Positions 44,615 to 51,267 of a stretch of DNA of 64,000 nucleotides are shown here, one piece after another. Each line of letters begins with the position of its first letter. Within the stretch, counting starts at the first letter, position 1. The notes beneath the pieces are model-generated. The model had not been told where the DNA came from. It made no database searches and saw only the letters and a list, made by a program, of their open reading frames with translations. The stretch comes from an uncultured Eubacteriales bacterium (GTDB lineage: Bacteria > Bacillota > Clostridia > Christensenellales > Aristaeellaceae). A program made the position numbers and the translations under genes. The stretch lies in the NCBI GenBank assembly GCA_902801165.1, contig CADCHI010000008.1, positions 19,985-83,984 of the forward strand, in the 5' to 3' direction.

Positions 44615-44693
44615 GGACCTTCGGGGCGGCGCAATTGGGCCCCGATCCAAAAGTGATAAACAGAAAATATATGAAAACGGGAGGAGCTTCGTT

Positions 44694-45743
44694 ATGAACA
44701 GCCTGGAGAGATTCTACAAGACCATCGCCTATGAGCCGGTGGACCGGCCTGCCTGCTGGATGGGCGACCCGACGCCGGAGGAAGCGGAGAAGCTCTGCAA
44801 GTACTACGGCGTGGCGAACACCAGCGAGCTGAAGAAGGTCGTCGGCGACGACTTCTACGCGGTGGAGATTCCCTATCATTCCCCGACCTGCAACGCCATC
44901 TTCGCGGCGTTTGACTGGTACATGAACGGCACCAACGTGGACACCGAGCATCGCACGCTGACGGCGGACGGCTGCTTCGCCCAGTGCGAAGACCTGGAGG
45001 ACGTGGAGGCCGTGAACTTCCCCTGGCCGGACCCGGAGAAGTACATCGACCCGGAGCTGTGCCGCAAGCTGGTGGACGAGGCCCCCGAGGGCAAGACCGT
45101 CATGGGCATGCTGTGGGCCTGCCACTTCCAGGACACCTGCGCCGCCTTCGGCATGCAGACGGCCCTGATGAACATGGTCGCCGAGCCGGAGATGGTGCAC
45201 TATGTGGACGACCACATCGTGGCCTTCTACGAGAAGGCGCTGCGCATCTTCCTGGAGGCCACCAAGGGCAAGGTGCACGCCCTGCTGATCGGCGACGACG
45301 TGGGCAGCCAGCGCGGCCTGATGATCAGCCCGAAGCTGGTCAGCGAGTTCGTCGTTCCCGGCGCGAAGAGGCTGATCGAGATCGCCCACAGCTATGGCGT
45401 GAAGATCGTGTATCACTCCTGCGGCAGCATCGTGGACGCCATCCCGCTGCTGATCGAGGCGGGTGTGGACGCCATCCATCCCATCCAGGCCAAGGCCGCC
45501 GGCATGCAGCCGGACAACCTGAAGGAGAAGTTCTACGGCAAGGTGGCCTTCTGCGGCGGCGTGGACACCCAGGACCTGCTGCCCTTCGGCACGCCTGAGC
45601 AGGTGGCCGCCAAGGTGCGCGAGCTGCGCACCATCTTCCCCACGGGCCTGATCGTCTCGCCCAGCCACGAGGCCCTGCAGGCCGATGTGCCGCCGGAGAA
45701 CGTGAAGGCGCTGTTTGAAGAGGCGGGAAAAATATACGAATAA
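44694..45743 (+). CDS. UroD-family (MtaA/MtbA-like) corrinoid methyltransferase
   Basis: This 349-residue uroporphyrinogen-decarboxylase-fold protein carries the zinc ligands expected for thiol or corrinoid methyltransferases: His241-x-Cys243 (YHSCGSI) and Cys287 (FCGGVDTQ). HemE-type substrate arginines are not evident at the N-terminus (ERFYKTIAYEPVDRPACWMG). It lies in the importer operon, 79 bases after the second permease, and before a methyltetrahydrofolate methyltransferase and a corrinoid activator. I infer that it takes a methyl group from the imported substrate or passes one to a corrinoid protein. Confidence 0.82.
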   Translation: MNSLERFYKTIAYEPVDRPACWMGDPTPEEAEKLCKYYGVANTSELKKVVGDDFYAVEIPYHSPTCNAIFAAFDWYMNGTNVDTEHRTLTADGCFAQCEDLEDVEAVNFPWPDPEKYIDPELCRKLVDEAPEGKTVMGMLWACHFQDTCAAFGMQTALMNMVAEPEMVHYVDDHIVAFYEKALRIFLEATKGKVHALLIGDDVGSQRGLMISPKLVSEFVVPGAKRLIEIAHSYGVKIVYHSCGSIVDAIPLLIEAGVDAIHPIQAKAAGMQPDNLKEKFYGKVAFCGGVDTQDLLPFGTPEQVAAKVRELRTIFPTGLIVSPSHEALQADVPPENVKALFEEAGKIYE

Positions 45744-45748
45744 TTATG

Positions 45749-45771
45749 GACGGGGGAGCAAGCTCCCCCGC
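45749..45771 (+). terminator. Perfect short hairpin after the UroD-family gene
   Basis: CGGGGGAG, CAA, GCTCCCCCG immediately after the stop codon at 45743. There is no T run, so it is probably a processing or attenuation stem within the operon. Confidence 0.55.
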
Positions 45772-45787
45772 CATTGCCACCCCCTCA

Positions 45788-45955
45788 CAGATTCACCTGA
45801 AATCGCAGGCGATTTCCGGGCGGTGAATCTGCAAGGTTGAAATTTTCTCTCCGGATAAACGGGTTTTTCCTGCGAGAAAATTTTCCGGACCCGCCGCACA
45901 TGTCGCCGGGTCCGATCGAAGGTCGGAGGAGCTGGCCGCCCCTCCGACACCTCCC
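45788..45955. repeat. Four consecutive hairpins inside the operon
   Basis: The 246-base gap before the mutarotase-like gene is nearly all stems. First, CAGATTCACC pairs with GGTGAATCTG, with GAAATCGC/GCGATTTC inside (45788-45831). Second, GAAATTTTCTC pairs with GAGAAAATTTTC. Third, CGGACCCG pairs with CGGGTCCG. Fourth, GTCGGAGG pairs with CCTCCGAC, ending near 45951. The flanks (CCCCCTCACAGATTCACC, and GGGAGGTGTCGGAGG on the minus strand) have the look of a dispersed intergenic repeat rather than a riboswitch. Confidence 0.7.
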
Positions 45956-45989
45956 GCAAGTTAGTGGACAGGATATGGAGGAATGTGAT

Positions 45990-46316
45990 ATGCTGCTGCG
46001 TTTCGGTCAGATGATCAAGGTCAAGCCGGACGGGTTGGAGGCCTACAAGAAGTGGCACGCGAACCCGATGCCGGGCGTCAATGAGATGATCAAGGAGTGT
46101 CACCTGAAGAACTACTCCATCTACAGCCGCGGCGACTGGCTGTTCGCCTACTTCGAGTACGACGGCGACGACTTCGACGCGGACATGGCCAAGATGGCCG
46201 CCGACCCCAACACCCAGGCGTGGTGGGACGTGGTGAAGCCCCTGATGCAGCCCCTGGAGGACCGCAAGGAGGGCGAGTTCTGGTCGGACATGGAAGAAGT
46301 CTACCACCTCGACTGA
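45990..46316 (+). CDS. L-rhamnose mutarotase-like (RhaM/DUF718) protein
   Basis: This 108-residue protein aligns along its length with RhaM: an N-terminal beta strand, YKKWHANPMPGVNEMIKECH (Tyr and His of the active site region), NYSIYSRGDWLFAYFEYDGD, an adjacent Trp pair in TQAWWDVVKPLM and the C-terminal MEEVYHLD. RhaM interconverts the anomers of L-rhamnose. ATG 45990 has GGAGGA 8 bases upstream. Its place in this operon supports a sugar-like substrate for the importer. Confidence 0.85.
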   Translation: MLLRFGQMIKVKPDGLEAYKKWHANPMPGVNEMIKECHLKNYSIYSRGDWLFAYFEYDGDDFDADMAKMAADPNTQAWWDVVKPLMQPLEDRKEGEFWSDMEEVYHLD

Positions 46317-46355
46317 CAGACAGAACCATCAATACGAATCAAAGGAGACAGCGCT

Positions 46356-47165
46356 ATGATTATCATCGGTGAAAAGATCAACGGTTCCATTCCTGCCGTG
46401 GCCGACGCCATCGCGCGCCGCGACGCGGAGTTCATCAAGCAGCGCGCCCGCATCCAGGAAGAGGCCGGAGCGACCTTCATTGACTGCTGCGCCTCCGTGC
46501 CCGAGGCCGAGGAGGTCGAGACCCTGCACTGGATGATCGACTGCATCCAGGAGGTCACCGACCTGCCCATCTCCGTGGACAGCCCCAGCGCCGCCGTGCT
46601 GGCGGAGGCCTGGAAGTTCTGCAAGCGCCCCGGCCTGTTCAACTCCGTTTCCGGCGAGGGCGACAAGATGGACATCATCTTCCCGATCATGGCCGAGAAC
46701 AAGGGCTGGCAGTGCATCGCCCTGTGCTCGGACGACACCGGCATCCCGAAGAACGCCGCCGACCGCCTGAAGGTGTTCGACAAGATCATGGCCAAGGCCA
46801 AGGAGTACGGCATCAGCCCCAGCCGCCTGCACATCGACCCGCTGGTGGAGATGCTCTGCACCTCCGAAAACGGCATCGAGACCAACGAGGAGGTCATCTC
46901 CACCGTGCGCGAGCGCTATCCCAGCATCCACATCACGGCGGCGGTCTCCAACATCTCCTTCAACCTGCCGGTCAGGAAGATGGTGAATCTGGGCTTCACC
47001 GTGCTGGCGATGAAGGCCGGCCTGGACAGCGCGATCCTCGACCCGACCAACCGGGACATGATGGGCGTCATCTACGCCACCGAGGCGCTGCTGGGCCTGG
47101 ACGACTACTGCATGGAGTACATCTCCGCCTATCGCGAGGGCCTGTTCGGACCGAAGAAGGACTGA
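46356..47165 (+). CDS. Methyltetrahydrofolate:corrinoid methyltransferase (pterin-binding fold)
   Basis: This 269-residue protein has the dihydropteroate-synthase-like TIM barrel of AcsE/MtvA-type enzymes: IIIGEKINGSIPAVADAI at the N-terminus, EEAGATFIDCCASVPEAEE, LPISVDSPSAAVLAEAWKF, NSVSGEGDKMDII, and SRLHIDPLVEMLC. Such enzymes move methyl groups between methylcobalamin on a corrinoid protein and tetrahydrofolate. In this operon it would be the second methyltransferase, sending methyl groups into the folate pool. AAAGGAGACAGC precedes ATG 46356. Confidence 0.92.
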   Translation: MIIIGEKINGSIPAVADAIARRDAEFIKQRARIQEEAGATFIDCCASVPEAEEVETLHWMIDCIQEVTDLPISVDSPSAAVLAEAWKFCKRPGLFNSVSGEGDKMDIIFPIMAENKGWQCIALCSDDTGIPKNAADRLKVFDKIMAKAKEYGISPSRLHIDPLVEMLCTSENGIETNEEVISTVRERYPSIHITAAVSNISFNLPVRKMVNLGFTVLAMKAGLDSAILDPTNRDMMGVIYATEALLGLDDYCMEYISAYREGLFGPKKD

Positions 47166-47217
47166 TACCGCTGACGGCGGCCGCCGGCCCGCCGTCGGGG
47201 CCGGGGACCGGCCGATT

Positions 47218-47283
47218 GCAGGGGCGACGGTGTCGCCCGCCGAGGGGCTTTTCCCTCCGGCGGACGCGCATCGGCGCCCCTGC
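47218..47283. repeat. GC-rich nested inverted repeat
   Basis: GCAGGGGCG (47218-47226) pairs with CGCCCCTGC (47275-47283), with an inner CGCCGAGGG/CCCTCCGGCG stem. It lies in the 213-base gap between the folate methyltransferase and the corrinoid activator genes. Confidence 0.6.
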
Positions 47284-47317
47284 GGCGCATTTCGGGCCGC
47301 GTACAGCGCTGGGACTG

Positions 47318-47346
47318 TTGGCTTTTTCTACGGGATGTGCTATGAT
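47318..47346 (+). promoter_or_regulatory. Promoter of the corrinoid activator gene
   Basis: TTGGCT (47318-47323), 17-base spacer, TATGAT (47341-47346), 33 bases before the start at 47379. The activator and DUF2284 genes can therefore be expressed apart from the importer. Confidence 0.65.
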
Positions 47347-47378
47347 GGTACAAAGCAAATTCGGACGGGGGATGTGCC

Positions 47379-49094
47379 ATGGATTACAAGGTACGGTTTG
47401 AACCCGAAGGCCGGGAGGTCGCCGTGCGGGCGGGGACGACGCTGCTCGAAGCCCGCATCGCGGCGGGCCTGCCCACGGACGCGCCCTGCGGGGGCAGGGG
47501 GACCTGCGGCAAGTGCGCCTGCGAGGTGCGCGCGCCGGGCGAGGCAAATTGGCGTGAGGCCCTCATGTGCCAGACGGCGGTGCAGGGCGACCTGGAGGTC
47601 CGGCTGCCGGAGAGCGGCCGCCTTCGCGTGCTGATGGACGGCACGGGCGAGCCCGTCCGCCGCTGGAACCCGATGGTCCGGGCCGTGAAGCTGACGGTGC
47701 CGCCCTGCGAGAAGGGCGACCGGGCCTCCGACTGGGACCGCCTGGCGGCGGCGCTGGACGCGCAGGGCTTCCCGGTGCGGGAAGTCAACCTGGCGGTCTG
47801 CGCCGGACTGGGCAGGCTGCTGGCCAAGCGCCGGGGCGAGGTGTGGGCCGTGGTGAGCGACGGGCACGTGCTCGAGGTGCGGGCCGATCCGCCGGAGGTC
47901 TACATGGCGGCCTTCGACCTGGGCACCACTTCCATCGCGGGCTACCTGATCCACGTGAACGGGCGGAGCGTGCCCGTGGCCGAGGGTATGCGCAACCCCC
48001 AGGCCCAGTACGGCGGGGACGTGATCTCCAGGGCGGACTGGGCGCTGAACAACGGGGTGGAGGCGCTGGCTGAGTGCGCCAGGGGCGCGCTGGACGCGCT
48101 GATCCGGCGGATGTGCACCGAAGCCGGGGTCTCCTGGGAGCGGGTGTACGCCGTCTCCCTGGCGGGCAACACGGCCATGCACCACCTGTTCCTGGGCATC
48201 GCCCCGGACTCGCTGGTGAAGGCACCCTACAACCCCACCGTCAGCGGCCCGCTGGCGCTCAGGGCGTCGGAGTACGGGCTGCACGCCCATCCCGAGGCGC
48301 TGCTGTTCGCCCTGCCGGTGATCGGCGGCTTCGTCGGCGCGGACACCGTGGCCTGCCTGCTCAGCGGCGACTGGCTGAACCGGGAGAAGCTGACGCTGAT
48401 GATCGACATTGGCACCAACGGCGAGCTGGTGCTGGGCAATCGCGACCGGCGCGTCGCCTGCTCCACCGCGGCGGGCCCCGCCTTCGAGGGGGCGAAGATC
48501 GCCTGCGGCATGCGCGGCGCGGACGGCGCCATCGACCACTTCTGGCTGGAGGACGGCGCGCTGCGCTGGCACGTGATCGGCGAGGGCGCGGCGAAGGGCC
48601 TGTGCGGCTCCGGCCTGGTGGACCTGGTGGCGGCGCTGCTTGCCCGGGGAGACATCGACGCCACGGGCCGGCTGGAGGATGGCGACAAATTCGACATCGG
48701 GGATACCGGCGTGTACCTGACCCAGAAGGACATCCGGGAGGTGCAGCTGGCGAAGGCGGCCATGGCCGCGGGCCTGCGGCTGATGGCCGGACGCCTGGGC
48801 GTTCAGATCGACCAAATCGAAGAGGTGGACATCGCCGGGGCCTTCGGCAACTATATCAACCCGGACAGCGCCTGCGCCATCGGGCTGCTGCCTGCCGAGC
48901 TGCGGCAGGCCATCGTGCCGGTGGGCAACGCCGCCGGGGCGGGGGCCCAGCTGGCGCTGACGGACGCCGGGGTGTGGGCGCAGGCGGCGGAGCTGGCGCG
49001 GAGCACCGAGTTCCTGGAGCTGGCCACGCTGCCGGAGTTCCAGGAGGAATTCGTGGAACAGCTGAACTTCGGCGACGACGACGAGGACGAATAG
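47379..49094 (+). CDS. RACo-type corrinoid activation protein (2Fe-2S, ASKHA ATPase)
   Basis: This 571-residue protein has an N-terminal 2Fe-2S ferredoxin domain with Cys37, Cys43, Cys46 and Cys64 (CGGRGTCGKC, MCQT), a middle linker domain, and a C-terminal actin-like ATPase domain from about residue 175 (FDLGTTSIAGYLIHVNGRSV, DIGTNGELVLGNRDRR, EEVDIAGAFGNYINPDSA). RACo proteins use ATP to reduce inactive cob(II)alamin on corrinoid proteins back to cob(I)alamin. Its presence implies a corrinoid protein partner, not encoded nearby. The C-terminus is acidic (GDDDEDE). Confidence 0.93.
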   Translation: MDYKVRFEPEGREVAVRAGTTLLEARIAAGLPTDAPCGGRGTCGKCACEVRAPGEANWREALMCQTAVQGDLEVRLPESGRLRVLMDGTGEPVRRWNPMVRAVKLTVPPCEKGDRASDWDRLAAALDAQGFPVREVNLAVCAGLGRLLAKRRGEVWAVVSDGHVLEVRADPPEVYMAAFDLGTTSIAGYLIHVNGRSVPVAEGMRNPQAQYGGDVISRADWALNNGVEALAECARGALDALIRRMCTEAGVSWERVYAVSLAGNTAMHHLFLGIAPDSLVKAPYNPTVSGPLALRASEYGLHAHPEALLFALPVIGGFVGADTVACLLSGDWLNREKLTLMIDIGTNGELVLGNRDRRVACSTAAGPAFEGAKIACGMRGADGAIDHFWLEDGALRWHVIGEGAAKGLCGSGLVDLVAALLARGDIDATGRLEDGDKFDIGDTGVYLTQKDIREVQLAKAAMAAGLRLMAGRLGVQIDQIEEVDIAGAFGNYINPDSACAIGLLPAELRQAIVPVGNAAGAGAQLALTDAGVWAQAAELARSTEFLELATLPEFQEEFVEQLNFGDDDEDE

Positions 49095-49214
49095 TGGAAG
49101 GCTTGAAAACCGCCCGGCGCGACGCCGGACGGAGATCGGCCTTGGATTACTTGGCGCGCAGAGCCCGCGACAATGCCGCCGCGGGCCGGGACCATCATGA
49201 CAGGGGGGTATCGC

Positions 49215-49754
49215 ATGCTGGATTTTGAACGCCTCGAGGCGCTGGCGTCGGAGGTGGGCTTCACCCACGTCGCGCCGCTGGACGCGGCCACCATCGTGCT
49301 CAGGGACGAGGTGCGGGACATGTGCGTCGCCAATACCTGCGGCGCCTATGGCAAAAACTGGAGTTGTCCGCCCGCCTGCGGCGAGCTGCCGGCGCTGCGC
49401 GAACAGGTGGGCCGCTATCGCGCGGGCATACTGGTGCAGACGGTGGGGGAGGTGGAGGACTCCCTGGACTTCGAGGGCATGATGGAGGCCGAGGCTGAGC
49501 ATAAGCGCCACTTCGCCGAGCTGCACGAGAAGCTGCTGGAGCAGTGGCCGAACCTGCTGGCGCTGGGGGCGGGCACCTGTACCCGCTGTGCCAAGTGCAC
49601 CTATCCCGACGCGCCTTGCCGCTTCCCCGATAAGCGGGTGTCCTCCATGGAGGCCTATGGCATGCTGGTGGTGGACACCTGCAAGGCCAATGGCATGGAA
49701 TACTACTACGGCCCCCAGGCCATCGCCTATACCAGCTGCTTCCTGCTGGAGTGA
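49215..49754 (+). CDS. DUF2284 metal-binding protein
   Basis: This 179-residue protein has the DUF2284 cysteine pattern: MCVANTCGAYGKNWSCPPACG near residue 40, and GTCTRCAKCTYPDAPCRFPDK near residue 125, compatible with an iron-sulfur or zinc site. Genes of this family often sit beside corrinoid methyltransferases; their role is not established. ATG 49215 has GGGGGG six bases upstream. It is the last gene of the corrinoid group. Confidence 0.85.
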   Translation: MLDFERLEALASEVGFTHVAPLDAATIVLRDEVRDMCVANTCGAYGKNWSCPPACGELPALREQVGRYRAGILVQTVGEVEDSLDFEGMMEAEAEHKRHFAELHEKLLEQWPNLLALGAGTCTRCAKCTYPDAPCRFPDKRVSSMEAYGMLVVDTCKANGMEYYYGPQAIAYTSCFLLE

Positions 49755-49807
49755 CGGGGGGCCTCAAACCGAATTGAGTTATGGAAAACCCAACCCGAAC
49801 CTACGAA

Positions 49808-49842
49808 AATTCCCGGCGCTTGAATCAGTGGCGCCGGGAATT
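49808..49842. repeat. TTGAATCAG-loop hairpin repeat, copy C
   Basis: Left arm AATTCCCGGCGC, loop TTGAATCAGTG, right arm GCGCCGGGAATT, a perfect 12-bp stem with the same loop as copy B at 5875. AGAAAGGCGGTAGC follows it, again as in copy B. Confidence 0.88.
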
Positions 49843-50020
49843 GATTTAAGAAAGGCGGTAGCAATTGGGGTTGAGCGCACTGCGCTCAGAGGTGCCGGGA
49901 ATTGCCATCGGGAGAGCTTCAATCCTCTCACGCTGTTCCAACGCATCCGGGCCGCCCATGATCTACGGGCGGCCCGGATGGCTGCACAGTTCGGCAGTAA
50001 AAGAAGATGAGTGCCTTGCA

Positions 50021-50151
50021 CTCAAAGGCGGCAGCAGATGGTCGCCGGCCCTGCCGGCCTTGCGCTCAAAGGCGGCAGCAGATGGTCGCCGGCCCTGCCG
50101 GCCTTGCGCTCAAAGGCGGCAGCAGATGGCCGCCGGCCCTGCCGGCCTGCG
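50021..50151. repeat. Three tandem 44-bp repeats
   Basis: The unit CTCAAAGGCGGCAGCAGATG GTCGCCGGCC CTGCCGGCCT TGCG occurs at 50021-50064, 50065-50108 and 50109-50151 (last one a base shorter, one C/T change). GGCCGGCAGGGCCGGC-type internal pairing makes each unit a hairpin. The motif also appears near 5805-5830 and 5935-5965, next to TTGAATCAG hairpins. The rest of the 49755-50160 gap holds no gene. Confidence 0.9.
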
Positions 50152-50160
50152 CTCATCGAC

Positions 50161-50982
50161 TTAGTCGATGACGCCGCCCTCGACCACCAGGTTGTCGGGA
50201 TCGACCGCGTCGCCGTAGACCTCCTTCAGGGTCGCTTCATAATCGGCGTGGAAGAACTGCTCCTCAGCCAGCTTTTCGATCTCCTCGTTGATGTAGGCCA
50301 GCACGGTGTCGTTGCCCTTCTGCACGGCGGGGGCGATGGTGTCCAGGCTGCCCAGGCTCTCGATGCCCACGGTGAAGCCGGGGTTCTCAAGGGCCCACGC
50401 CAGCACCTCGGTGTTGTCGGTGGACAGGGCGTCTCCGCGGCCGTCCAGCAGGGCGTTGAAGGTCTCGGTGTAGGTGTCGAACTTCAGCAGGTTCACGTCG
50501 GGCTCGTTGGCGGTGAACCAGGTCTCGGCGGTGGTGCCCTTGGAGACGATCAGGGTCTTGCCCCGCAGGGTCTCGATGTCGGTGATCAGGGCGTCGTCCG
50601 GGCTCACCACGCCCAGGGCCACCTTCATGTAGGGCAGGGCGAAGTCGACGACCTCCGCGCGCTCGGGGGTGACGGTGAAGTTCGCCAGGATGATGTCCAC
50701 CTTCGCGCTGGTCAGGTATTCCACGCGGTTCGGGGCGTCCACGCTCACCAGCTCCAGCTCCACGCCCAGGTCCTCCGCCAGGCGGCGGGCAAAGTAGACG
50801 TCGTAGCCCTGGTATTCGCCGTTCTCGTCCACATATCCGAAGGGCTTCTTGTCGGAGAACACGCCGATGGTCAGCTTGCCGCTCTCCACGATCTCATCCA
50901 GATTGCGCGCCTGGGCGTCTGCCAGGGCGGCGGGAATCAGGGCGATGGCCAGAACCAGAATCAGTGCAAACAGCTTCTTCAT
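50161..50982 (-). CDS. Amino-acid ABC transporter substrate-binding protein (family 3; predicted cystine/cysteine)
   Basis: This 273-residue protein has a signal peptide (MKKLFALILVLAIALIPAAL, cleavage near ALA-D) without a lipobox. The SBP_bac_3 motifs are GKLTIGVFSDKKPFGYVDEN, GYDVYFARRLAEDLG, LTSAKVDIILANFTVTPER, ALPYMKVALGVV and LRGKTLIVSKGTTAETWF. Its transcript has its own strong promoter, a Cys-rich leader ORF and a terminator (51024-51252). On that basis I predict a sulfur amino acid, most likely cystine, as ligand; sequence alone says only polar amino acid. Its partner genes lie directly upstream on the same strand. Confidence 0.88.
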   Translation of the reverse strand: MKKLFALILVLAIALIPAALADAQARNLDEIVESGKLTIGVFSDKKPFGYVDENGEYQGYDVYFARRLAEDLGVELELVSVDAPNRVEYLTSAKVDIILANFTVTPERAEVVDFALPYMKVALGVVSPDDALITDIETLRGKTLIVSKGTTAETWFTANEPDVNLLKFDTYTETFNALLDGRGDALSTDNTEVLAWALENPGFTVGIESLGSLDTIAPAVQKGNDTVLAYINEEIEKLAEEQFFHADYEATLKEVYGDAVDPDNLVVEGGVID

Positions 50983-51023
50983 GATGATTTCTCCCTTTCA
51001 ATGGAATTCAATGTTATTATATA

Positions 51024-51066
51024 AACAGAAAGAGCGGAATGCCGGCCAGCGCCGTCCATTCCGCTC
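51024..51066 (-). terminator. Attenuator-type terminator before the binding-protein gene
   Basis: On the minus strand GAGCGGAATG (51066-51057) pairs with CATTCCGCTC (51041-51032), followed by TTTCTGTTT. It lies after the leader ORF and 40 bases before the start codon at 50982, inside the transcribed leader, so it must be read through for expression. An upstream pair, GGTTAT (51115-51110) with ATAACC (51077-51072), ends just before the terminator arm and could form an alternative fold. Confidence 0.85.
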
Positions 51067-51094
51067 CGTCTGGTTATATCTCCCTCGGCCCCAA

Positions 51095-51181
51095 TCAGGA
51101 CACGACGGCATAACCGACAGGCACAGGGCGGCACTGACGGCACATACAACACATGCGAATGTTCGCGCTGCTGCGGGTCAT
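51095..51181 (-). CDS. Cys-rich 28-residue leader peptide (attenuator ORF 1)
   Basis: ATG 51181 follows AAAAGGAGG by 7 bases, one of the best RBSs in the window. The frame runs 28 codons to TGA at 51097-51095 and begins MTRSSANIRMCCMCRQC, with Cys at positions 11, 12, 14 and 17 and Met at 10 and 13. It sits between a perfect promoter (51252-51224) and an intrinsic terminator (51066-51024). A run of Cys codons in a translated leader is the layout of an amino-acid attenuator, here for cysteine. A second leader of the same length and start (MT-R) precedes the permease genes at 53610. Confidence 0.78.
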   Translation of the reverse strand: MTRSSANIRMCCMCRQCRPVPVGYAVVS

Positions 51182-51223
51182 GCGACCGCCTCCTTTTACC
51201 TATCATCTTGGTTGGTTGTGGAC

Positions 51224-51252
51224 ATTATATGCCGGGTGAAGGAGGTTGTCAA
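51224..51252 (-). promoter_or_regulatory. Consensus sigma-A promoter of the binding-protein unit
   Basis: Minus strand TTGACA (51252-51247), exactly 17 bases, TATAAT (51229-51224), a perfect match to consensus. Transcription should start near 51217, about 36 bases before the leader ORF. Confidence 0.92.
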
Positions 51253-51267
51253 TGGGTTTACCGTTTT

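Noticed and set aside
45772-45989. Riboswitch in the methyltransferase operon
   Set aside because: The four hairpins show repeat-like flanks and no recognisable aptamer core; they are described as repeats.
50979-51206. 75-codon minus-strand ORF overlapping the cysteine leader and ending at the binding-protein start
   Set aside because: Its ATG has no RBS, it runs through the terminator hairpin, and the overlapping 28-codon frame has the strong RBS and Cys codons.
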